Assembly (NCBI GenBank): GCA_002477825.1
Contig: DLKT01000036.1
Coordinates: forward strand, 1 to 28,152
From: Caryophanales bacterium UBA7581
Lineage (GTDB): Bacteria; Bacillota_I; Bacilli_A; RFN20; CAG-826
DNA: 28,152 bases
Reading direction: 5' to 3'
Positions within the stretch are counted from its first letter, which is position 1; each line of letters starts with the position of its first letter. This document shows positions 7,070-14,167 of the stretch, one piece after another. A program made the translations under genes and the position numbers. The notes below the pieces were generated by a model. The model was not told where the DNA came from and searched no databases. It was given only the letters and a program-made list of their open reading frames with translations.

Positions 7070-8386
7070 TTAAAATTCATATTCTGAATTAATTTCAATT
7101 TTCCATTTGATATTAAATTGTAGTTGAATTTGACTTAAATCATAATAAGGGTTTAATTGTTGAATGAGTGATTTCTTTAATTCTTTTTCTATCACATCAT
7201 CATAGCTTCTATATTGAATTTCTTGATATAACGATGCAATGATTTCGTCTCTATTTTCTAAAGATTCTGGTGCTTCTATATAAGCGGTAGCCACTCCATC
7301 AAAGCATAGAGTATTCTCTAAACTCATGGTTTGTGCAACATTTAATTTAAAATAAGAATATTGGCCGTGGTAATGGATTTTATACACACAAGAACCACCT
7401 TTATAATAATCATAATATCCTTGATAACCGACATAATTTTCAACATATGCAACAATGTAGTTAATTACATTTTCAAACGAGTTATCTTTTTGGACAAGCT
7501 GAAGGAGTTCTTTTATTTTTCTATCATGACCCTCTAAGTCTTGAACAAATAAGTATTTTATTTTGCCAATCATCTCTTTTTTTGATAAAGAAGAATTTTC
7601 AATTAAGCTCATTGCATAAGCAAAATCGGTTGGATGGACTCGAATTGTGCCATCCTCATATAAGAGTTGATTAGCATTCAAAAAATATAAAGCAACTAAA
7701 CAAGCGATTTCTTCATTTCCTTCAACAAATGGCTTTTCTTTCAATATGTAATAGAAATACTTACTTGCTTCTTCTTCGTAGGTAAGTTCTTCTTGTTCTT
7801 CTTCCTCTGTTTCATTGAGGTAAAAAATGTATTCTAAGGCATTTTCTTCTTTTTCCTTACCAAAATCATCATGAAGATGATATTTATTTTTTACGCGATT
7901 AATTAACATTTTTAATGTCATCGTATCGGGTGAATCCCAAATATAAATAGGATGTAAATCATCTTCATCTTTACTTTGATTCTTTTTTATTGTCGTCATG
8001 AATTCTTCATAAGAATCTAATATATGAATAAAGGAATCTAAAACAAAAATACTTTCAATTTCTTCAAGATAAAGAGAATTGATTTCATTTAATCCATCAT
8101 TTTTCTTTAAGAATAAATAAAAATCTTTTACAAATTCTTTATCTAACTCTAAGCCCATCAAAAGAAGATAAGTTATACTTATATTTATACTTCCATCTTC
8201 TTTATAAAAAAAATCAGAAGTATTTTGGATACCTCTTTTTTCTTGTACATTATATAAAAGATTTTCTAATTCGTTATCGTTTACATCAAAGAGTGCTTTT
8301 ACCTCTTTATCGCATGCAAAAAAATGTTGATTTTTGTTTAAAAAAGTAAGCGTAACATTTTGATAAGCATAAATTAGATCTTTCAT
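7070..8386 (-). CDS. RhuM-Fic/Doc homologue with a destroyed active site (pseudo-Fic)
   Basis: The 438-residue protein follows the layout of RhuM-Doc fusion proteins. An N-terminal RhuM-like part covers about 5-95 and a Fic/Doc-like helical domain about 172-282. The match is collinear: FGKEKEENALEYI aligns with the usual F..ERxDALxxIL, EEEASKYFYYILKEKPF with the usual EEKAAxLLYFxVKNHPF, and ALYFLNANQLLYEDG with AFLFVxFLxxNxxLxxxG. The catalytic motif HPFxDGNKR has become KPFVEGNEE at 218-226: the base histidine is Lys218 and the phosphate-binding arginine is Glu226. It should not transfer nucleotides. Residues 283-438 form a Tyr-rich C-terminal extension that I do not recognise. GAGG precedes the ATG by eight bases. 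It lies 24 bp after plsC in the envelope operon, so it is probably a domesticated regulatory or scaffold protein. The pseudo-Fic reading is mine, from motif alignment by eye. Confidence 0.75.
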   Translation of the reverse strand: MKDLIYAYQNVTLTFLNKNQHFFACDKEVKALFDVNDNELENLLYNVQEKRGIQNTSDFFYKEDGSINISITYLLLMGLELDKEFVKDFYLFLKKNDGLNEINSLYLEEIESIFVLDSFIHILDSYEEFMTTIKKNQSKDEDDLHPIYIWDSPDTMTLKMLINRVKNKYHLHDDFGKEKEENALEYIFYLNETEEEEQEELTYEEEASKYFYYILKEKPFVEGNEEIACLVALYFLNANQLLYEDGTIRVHPTDFAYAMSLIENSSLSKKEMIGKIKYLFVQDLEGHDRKIKELLQLVQKDNSFENVINYIVAYVENYVGYQGYYDYYKGGSCVYKIHYHGQYSYFKLNVAQTMSLENTLCFDGVATAYIEAPESLENRDEIIASLYQEIQYRSYDDVIEKELKKSLIQQLNPYYDLSQIQLQFNIKWKIEINSEYEF

Positions 8387-8410
8387 TTATTTAACCTCAT
8401 TATTTACATA

Positions 8411-9232
8411 TTAAGACTGCTTTACTGGCTCTTTTTTCTTTTCTTTTTTGCGTTTCTTTTGTTTTAATTCTTGTAGATATTCTTCATCTTTTTTACGAAG
8501 AATTTCCACTTCTTCCCGTACGCGATCTTCCACCATTTTTGCAATTTCAAAAGTCTTCATGCCTTGATATTCTTCATAATAAATTGGTTTTAAGAAATGT
8601 ACTTGAACAGGATATTTCTTTAAACGATATTTTTTGGATAATACTCTAAAGCCACCATAAATGGCAATTGGAACGATAGGACGATGCGAATCTACTGCAA
8701 TTTTAAAAGTTCCTGGCTTAAAATCATTCATTTCAAAATTAGGATTTCTTGTACGATGACCTTCGGCAAAAATCACCCAAGAAGTTTGCCCCTCATTCAA
8801 AGATTGAATCACCGAACGAATGACTTTTAATTCTTGGCGTAAGTTATCTCTTTCTAAAAAATAGCTATCTAATAAATTCATAGCGTCACGGACAGGTCCC
8901 ACTTTTTCCGCTTCTTTTTTAGCGATAAAGGCCATAGGAGATGAAATATAAGGAAAAAGTAAAAGAGGATCGACCATGGATTGGTGATTAGGAATCATAA
9001 TCATCGGTGTATCGGTAGGAATATTTTCTAGTCCTTCAACATGAAAGTCCATATGAAGGCCTTTATTCACGCGTAAAATCACCTTAGATAACGCTTGATA
9101 GCGTTCTTCTAACGTGTGTTTATCTTTATGCTTGGACCAACGATGAATCCAAATTAGATTTCGCATTAAATAACCGCCGAGACGGAAGAAAATCCCTAAA
9201 TATTTCATGTTCCTTTTTTTCCTCTTCCTCAT
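8411..9232 (-). CDS. plsC: PlsC-like 1-acyl-glycerol-3-phosphate acyltransferase
   Basis: PlsC enzymes acylate lysophosphatidic acid to phosphatidic acid at the membrane face, a late step of phospholipid synthesis. The 273-residue product carries the family motifs in order: NHQSMVD (His83 and Asp88, the HX4D catalytic pair), FLERDN near 125-130, FAEGHRTRN (Glu157-Gly-His-Arg160, where many members have FPEGTRS), and IVPIAIYGG at 186-194. A hydrophobic patch near the N-terminus (about 10-30) probably anchors it. The last 40 residues are highly charged (KKRKKEKKKE) and not conserved. The start could instead be ATG 9208 (Met9), because ATG 9232 has no clear ribosome site while the sequence between is rich in AGG. 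It sits 30 bp after the pullulanase and 24 bp before the pseudo-Fic. AcpS in the same operon supports a lipid role. Confidence 0.88.
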   Translation of the reverse strand: MRKRKKRNMKYLGIFFRLGGYLMRNLIWIHRWSKHKDKHTLEERYQALSKVILRVNKGLHMDFHVEGLENIPTDTPMIMIPNHQSMVDPLLLFPYISSPMAFIAKKEAEKVGPVRDAMNLLDSYFLERDNLRQELKVIRSVIQSLNEGQTSWVIFAEGHRTRNPNFEMNDFKPGTFKIAVDSHRPIVPIAIYGGFRVLSKKYRLKKYPVQVHFLKPIYYEEYQGMKTFEIAKMVEDRVREEVEILRKKDEEYLQELKQKKRKKEKKKEPVKQS

Positions 9233-9262
9233 TATATCACATTTTATATTCTTGCATAGTGT

Positions 9263-11395
9263 TTACTTTGCTACAACCACTACAGTAAGTCCATTAATCA
9301 TTAATGATTGTGAATATAATTCATCTTTTAATATACCAGCTTCATTAAATAATACGCGGTAATACTCTTTTAAATCATAATAAATCGTTCGTAAGCTTGG
9401 ATTAATAAAAACCTTAAAACTCACAAAGGGGTGAATTTTTTCTTGGTCGATAAAATCGATTAAAAGTCCCCCATTATCTAAATTTTCAAAACGAAATAAT
9501 CCTTTTAAATCTTCTTTTTTATCATAACGGAAGAAAGGATACATTTTACGGAAACGTATCACATCATTCATACATTTTGCCATCCATTTTCTTTCTTCCA
9601 TTTTGCGATAATCCATTTGATTATGTAAATCACCAGAACGATAAGAATTATGATCACGGTATTTGGTTAAGCCAATTTCTTGCCCCATATGAATAAAAGG
9701 AATGCCATAAGAAAGAAGAAGGACTTCGTTGATTAAAACCACTCTTCTTAAGCGTTGTTCATGGGTTTCGTTATAACAAGCGACCATGATTTTATCATAT
9801 AATGTAGCGTTATCATGACATTCAACGTAGTTAACGCTTTGGCCCATATGAGAAAATAAAGGTGGATAACAATAATCAACCGCCGCTCCCATATAAGCAA
9901 ATTTAAAACCTTCAATGTAGTTTTCTTGACCTAATAAATACCCTTTCACCATTTCATCATCTTGACTAGTTTTTCCTTTCGCGATATCGCGATACGCATC
10001 ATTAAAGAAAGCAAAAGGTAAAAGTCTAGAAGCATTTCCCATCATTGCCTTTTTATCATCGGGTAAAAAGGTCGGCATATTCCAACCTTCTCCATAAATC
10101 ATAAAATCTTCTCTTAGTTCACGGCATGATTTTTCAATTTCTTTCATCGTATCGATATCAATAATCCCCATTAAATCAAAACGGAAACCATCAATTCCAT
10201 ATTCTTTCATCCAATATAAACAAGAATCGACGATAAAAGAACGAACCATCGGACGTTCGGTATTTAAGTCATTTCCGCAGAAAGAGCCATTCGAAAGATG
10301 TCCACAATGATCTTTTCTAAAATAATAACCGGGACATAAAATTTCAAAAGGCGTCGTTTCATATTGATACATATGATTATAGACCACATCCATATTCACA
10401 CGAATTCCATTTTGATGAAAGCCTTGTATCATTTTTTTACAGTCTATAATTCTAGAGTAAGGATCTTCTACGTGACTTGCAAAACTTCCTTCGGGAACAT
10501 TATATTGCATAGGATCATATCCCCAGTTATATAACTCGTCTGGATGAAGTTCATCTACTGTAGCGTAATCAAAAATGGGTAAAAGTTGAACGTGAGTAAT
10601 TCCTAATTTTATTAAATGATCTAAGCCCACGAAAGCGCCATTTTTACTGCGTCTTCCTTTTTCCACCGCTCCTAAGAATTTACCTTTATGCTCGACATCG
10701 GTATCCGGAAAAATGGTAAAATCACGGACATGCATTTCATAAATCACCGCATCACAATAAGAATTCATTGGCGGTAAATTTTCTAAATCAAAAGGTATTC
10801 TTGTTTTTTCTAAATCAATAACGACGGAACGTGTCCCATTAGGTGTAGAAGCAATTGCATAAGGATCAATTGCGGTTCTTTCTTCGTCGTTAATCTTTAC
10901 GCGATATTGATAGGTTGCTCCATCTAAATCGCCTTCAATCGTAAGAGAAAAGACGCCATAATCTTCGCGGTTCATCTTTTGAACATAGTCTTTATCATTA
11001 AAAGAATAAAGGACTTCTGCCGATTCCGCTAATGGAGACCATAATTTAAAAGTGGTATGTTCTTTATGATAGGTAATTCCTAAATCATGACCTTTGTAAG
11101 TATATAATTGATCAAATTCTGGATCATTTAAAAAGCAAGACACATCTAAAAAGGCGGATGCGTATTGTTCATCCGCAATTTCATAACGATGACCTAGTGT
11201 AATTCTTTCCTTTAAACGTAAGAAAATAGAACAATGATTTCCACTCGTTCTTTCTTCAATAATGGTGGGGACTTCTTTCGCCACTCCATCTTGAATTAAA
11301 GTAAATGCTTTACGCGAAAAAAACTCGCTTTCATTTTCATATTCTAATACTACTTTTATTTCATCCCAAGAAATAAATTGGGCTTCTAATTTCAT
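9263..11395 (-). CDS. pulA: Type I pullulanase (glycogen/starch debranching enzyme)
   Basis: Type I pullulanases hydrolyse alpha-1,6 branch points in pullulan, starch or glycogen. The 710-residue protein has no signal peptide, so it is cytoplasmic and likely acts on glycogen or imported dextrins. An N-terminal beta domain is followed by a CBM48-like module (about 102-175, TTFKLWSPLAESAEVLYSF) and a GH13 barrel. The pullulanase signature YNWGYDP is at 289-295. The four GH13 regions are present: DVVYNH (336-341), GFRFDLMG with nucleophile Asp407, YGEGW with acid/base Glu436, and YVECHDN with Asp528. I start at ATG 11395, eight bases after GGAG. The frame extends to a GTG at 11404 that overlaps the acpS stop. 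Its position inside an acpS-plsC operon is unusual for a carbohydrate enzyme. Confidence 0.95.
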   Translation of the reverse strand: MKLEAQFISWDEIKVVLEYENESEFFSRKAFTLIQDGVAKEVPTIIEERTSGNHCSIFLRLKERITLGHRYEIADEQYASAFLDVSCFLNDPEFDQLYTYKGHDLGITYHKEHTTFKLWSPLAESAEVLYSFNDKDYVQKMNREDYGVFSLTIEGDLDGATYQYRVKINDEERTAIDPYAIASTPNGTRSVVIDLEKTRIPFDLENLPPMNSYCDAVIYEMHVRDFTIFPDTDVEHKGKFLGAVEKGRRSKNGAFVGLDHLIKLGITHVQLLPIFDYATVDELHPDELYNWGYDPMQYNVPEGSFASHVEDPYSRIIDCKKMIQGFHQNGIRVNMDVVYNHMYQYETTPFEILCPGYYFRKDHCGHLSNGSFCGNDLNTERPMVRSFIVDSCLYWMKEYGIDGFRFDLMGIIDIDTMKEIEKSCRELREDFMIYGEGWNMPTFLPDDKKAMMGNASRLLPFAFFNDAYRDIAKGKTSQDDEMVKGYLLGQENYIEGFKFAYMGAAVDYCYPPLFSHMGQSVNYVECHDNATLYDKIMVACYNETHEQRLRRVVLINEVLLLSYGIPFIHMGQEIGLTKYRDHNSYRSGDLHNQMDYRKMEERKWMAKCMNDVIRFRKMYPFFRYDKKEDLKGLFRFENLDNGGLLIDFIDQEKIHPFVSFKVFINPSLRTIYYDLKEYYRVLFNEAGILKDELYSQSLMINGLTVVVVAK

Positions 11396-11400
11396 TTTAA

Positions 11401-11718
11401 TCACTCCACAACTACCATTGCGATAGCGTAATCTCCATCATGTGCGATAGAAATCTTGTATATCACATCTAAATACTCTAAATAAGGGGCACCATAATCA
11501 TCATACATTACGCGAATATTGGAAAAATCATGATAATTAATGGTTCCTTTTTTTGCTTTTAAAAACGCTTCTCTAGCGGCAAACCTTCCCGCTAGAAATT
11601 GCGTTTTATCCGTTCTTTTTTGATAAAGCGCATACTCTTCTTCACTTAATATTTTTTTCGCTAAATCTTCTTTTCCTTCCATACGAGGAATTTTAACAAT
11701 ATCAATTCCAACTTCCAT
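11401..11718 (-). CDS. acpS: Holo-[acyl-carrier-protein] synthase
   Basis: AcpS moves the 4'-phosphopantetheine arm of CoA onto apo-ACP, which activates fatty acid synthesis. The product is only 105 residues, while most AcpS have 115-130. The magnesium ligands are present in context: VGIDIVKI (Asp6) and RFAAREAFLKA (Glu50). The F.NI.V..D..G.P segment and the final IAHDGDYAIAMVVVE also match. The missing length comes from the loop after the first helix and from the region before the IAHDGDYA strand, so it looks like a compact variant and not a broken gene. The start lies two bases after the ymfH stop. The TGA stop overlaps nothing once the pullulanase is started at 11395. Confidence 0.93.
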   Translation of the reverse strand: MEVGIDIVKIPRMEGKEDLAKKILSEEEYALYQKRTDKTQFLAGRFAAREAFLKAKKGTINYHDFSNIRVMYDDYGAPYLEYLDVIYKISIAHDGDYAIAMVVVE

Positions 11719-11720
11719 AG

Positions 11721-12971
11721 TTATTTTCCGTCCTTAGAAAGAATATAAGTCGTATAAGGAGCATCTTTCCATAAATCAATAAATTGATTGATTAAATCCA
11801 AGGTAATCTTTTCATACATTTCAATCATACGACTCATGGAAATATGGCGCATATAGCGAGATACATATAAATAAGTAAAGGTAGAAAAATCATCTAAAGC
11901 GATTAAAGCATTTCCTAAGCAGAAACGAACCGCTCTTTTTAGACTTTTATCATCAATATACTCTCTTAAATGATGGAAGAAGTAATCTACTTTTTTCATA
12001 AAAGCTCCCCGTTTACTCGTGCTTGTTACTACGTATAGGATATCGATTCCATCGCTCGATAAAAAGGCACCGGAAACATTTGTGTCCATTAAACCTTCAT
12101 CGTGGATTTCTTGAATAAAACGACTACCATCGGAGAATAGTAAATTAGAAACGATGTCTTGTAAGGCTTCATACGTTTCGTTATCAATCCCCAATTTCTT
12201 TTGTAATTGAAGTCTTTTAGCGCCCATAGCGATATAAGGTAACGGTACATCCATTTTCGTAATATGGAAAGAAGAAACAATTTCTTCCGGTTCTTCTTTC
12301 ATTTTTGAAGTAATTTCATGTTGTTCTTTATGTTGGTGTAAAGGAATTCTTCCAATTTCTTCAATAAAGCTTTCATCCATATCACCAAAGAGGAATAGAG
12401 TTAATTGTTTAGGGTTATAGCAAGTATAAAATACGCGCTTTAAATCTTCTAATGTGGTATTTACAATATCTTCTTTATCCCCTACGATTTCTTCTTTTAA
12501 ATAAGAAGTTGAGACTAAATTTTCTAATAACCCATGAAGTAAACGCTGTGCCGGTTTATCTAACGTCATATAAAGTTCTTCAACAATAATGGGCTTTTCT
12601 TTTTCAACCGCCTCTTCTTTAAAGGTAATTTCATTGGTCATACTCAGTAAAATTTTGATACCTTCTAAAAAGTTGGTAGCTGTTTCAAAATAATACGTCG
12701 TATATTCATACGTTGTAAAAGCATTTGCGTCACAACCTAAAGAAGAAAAAAGTTGAAAAGCATCACCTTTTGGGGTATCAAAAAGACGGTGCTCTAAAAA
12801 ATGGGCAATACCACCTGGTGTAGGCTTTTGATCGATGGAATAGCGGCTAAATAATGAGCCGATAGGCGCTGCTACATACGCACTCCAAGTATGACGGTCT
12901 TTTAAAAAGATAGCTTCTACATGAAGGCCGTTATCTAAATCGTACGATTTTTGTTTCCATAAAGATTTCAT
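11721..12971 (-). CDS. ymfH: M16 family zinc metallopeptidase, YmfH-like (active subunit)
   Basis: The 416-residue protein belongs to the M16 (pitrilysin/processing peptidase) family. The inverted zinc motif HXXEH is intact as HFLEH at 57-61 (His57, Glu60, His61), and the distal acidic ligand falls at Glu131 or Glu132 (IIVEEL), about 70 residues on, as the family requires. It pairs with the inactive homologue encoded just upstream, with a 4-bp ATGA overlap, as YmfF and YmfH do in Bacillus. There the pair is annotated as associated with 5-aminopentanol modification of elongation factor P, although its substrate remains poorly defined. An AAGGAG site lies about ten bases before the start. It acts in the cytoplasm by the absence of a signal peptide. 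Confidence 0.9.
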   Translation of the reverse strand: MKSLWKQKSYDLDNGLHVEAIFLKDRHTWSAYVAAPIGSLFSRYSIDQKPTPGGIAHFLEHRLFDTPKGDAFQLFSSLGCDANAFTTYEYTTYYFETATNFLEGIKILLSMTNEITFKEEAVEKEKPIIVEELYMTLDKPAQRLLHGLLENLVSTSYLKEEIVGDKEDIVNTTLEDLKRVFYTCYNPKQLTLFLFGDMDESFIEEIGRIPLHQHKEQHEITSKMKEEPEEIVSSFHITKMDVPLPYIAMGAKRLQLQKKLGIDNETYEALQDIVSNLLFSDGSRFIQEIHDEGLMDTNVSGAFLSSDGIDILYVVTSTSKRGAFMKKVDYFFHHLREYIDDKSLKRAVRFCLGNALIALDDFSTFTYLYVSRYMRHISMSRMIEMYEKITLDLINQFIDLWKDAPYTTYILSKDGK

Positions 12972-14167
12972 TTTGCTTTCACTCCTTTCAAGTTAAAGGA
13001 GCCAATATAAATTAATTTTTTGGCGAGTTCATTGATTCTTCGGATTCCAACTTTTTTCACTTGACGGATATAAAGAGGAATGGAATAGGTTTCTTTTCTT
13101 CTTAAAGCATTTTGTAAACCTTGCATAATCGCGTAAGCATTATCATGACTCGATAAAATATTCGATAACAATAAGCCTTGTGCTTGTTCTAATTCATCTT
13201 TTTTAAAATGTAAATGATGAATCACTTTTTGAATAGCTTCTTTTGCTTCTTCACTACGATTTGTATCGGTGGCTAAAGAAACAATCAAAAGATGTGTATA
13301 GGGATTTAATGTTGAGCTAATGCTATAGCATAAACCGCGTTTTTCACGGATTTCTTGGAATAAACGACTCGTTCCTAACCCACCAATTAAATCGTTTAAT
13401 AAGATAGCTTCATAACGCGATAAAGAGGAAGGTAAAGAAAAAGCTAAACGAATATGCGTTTGTAAAATATCTTTTTCTCTTGTTTCTTCTACATTTTGAG
13501 GATATTTCATATCGTATTCTTGAAAAGAAGGGAGTTCACCATCTAAAGCTAAGTATTTCTTTAAAATACTTTCTCCTTTTCTTTTGGAAATGGGGCCTAC
13601 AAAACAAGCCATTTTCGGCGCATCAAAAATTCGTTGGTGTAAATCCATCAACTGCGCTTTATCAATTGTTTGCAATTCCTCTTCTTTTCCATAAAGCGGT
13701 AACGCTAAAATCCAGTCTTGATCTAATAAACGATATAAACCTTCGGATGCTAAATAAGAAGGATGATTTTGAATACGCGATAAAAAGTTTTTGGCAATCT
13801 CGCGTTGCTCTTCTATCACGCGTTCATCATAACGGCTTTTCGTTGTATCAAAAGCCACGCGATAAATAAATTGCATGGCTTTATTTAATAAATTTTTCTC
13901 TTCGACATATTGGTCATCTACAACACTAAAACTTACTTCAAAAACAATATTTTCTTTGGTTAAGTAATGGCGAAGTTGATAATCCAGCGCATAAAGCTCT
14001 TCGCATTTTTGAATCATCATCGCTTGATTTTTATATCCCTTCGCTTTATTTCTTAACACAAATTCTAATAGTGTAAGTGTGCTTAAATCTTCCTTTTTTA
14101 AAGGAAGAATGGCACTGATAGTAAATGAGTTCGTGTGAAATCTTTTATCCTTCTTGCTTAGAATCAT
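12968..14167 (-). CDS. ymfF: M16 family peptidase-like protein, YmfF-like (non-catalytic partner)
   Basis: The 399-residue protein has the M16 fold but no HXXEH: the corresponding N-terminal helix reads TLLEFVLRNKAKGYKN. The C-terminal half keeps the partner-domain signature GGLGTSRLFQEIREKRGLCY, whose Arg and Tyr help hold substrate in two-subunit M16 enzymes. It is therefore the non-catalytic half of a YmfF/YmfH heterodimer. I start at ATG 14167, nine bases after AAGGAG (14177-14182). The open frame continues to an ATG at 14185 that has no ribosome site. The coding region overlaps the end of the FtsK gene by 23 bases, which points to translational coupling. Confidence 0.88.
   Translation of the reverse strand: MILSKKDKRFHTNSFTISAILPLKKEDLSTLTLLEFVLRNKAKGYKNQAMMIQKCEELYALDYQLRHYLTKENIVFEVSFSVVDDQYVEEKNLLNKAMQFIYRVAFDTTKSRYDERVIEEQREIAKNFLSRIQNHPSYLASEGLYRLLDQDWILALPLYGKEEELQTIDKAQLMDLHQRIFDAPKMACFVGPISKRKGESILKKYLALDGELPSFQEYDMKYPQNVEETREKDILQTHIRLAFSLPSSLSRYEAILLNDLIGGLGTSRLFQEIREKRGLCYSISSTLNPYTHLLIVSLATDTNRSEEAKEAIQKVIHHLHFKKDELEQAQGLLLSNILSSHDNAYAIMQGLQNALRRKETYSIPLYIRQVKKVGIRRINELAKKLIYIGSFNLKGVKAK

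Noticed and set aside
13480..13869. 129-codon open frame on the plus strand
   Set aside because: It lies fully antisense to ymfF, has no Shine-Dalgarno and gives an unremarkable protein. The ymfF gene is clearly homologous.
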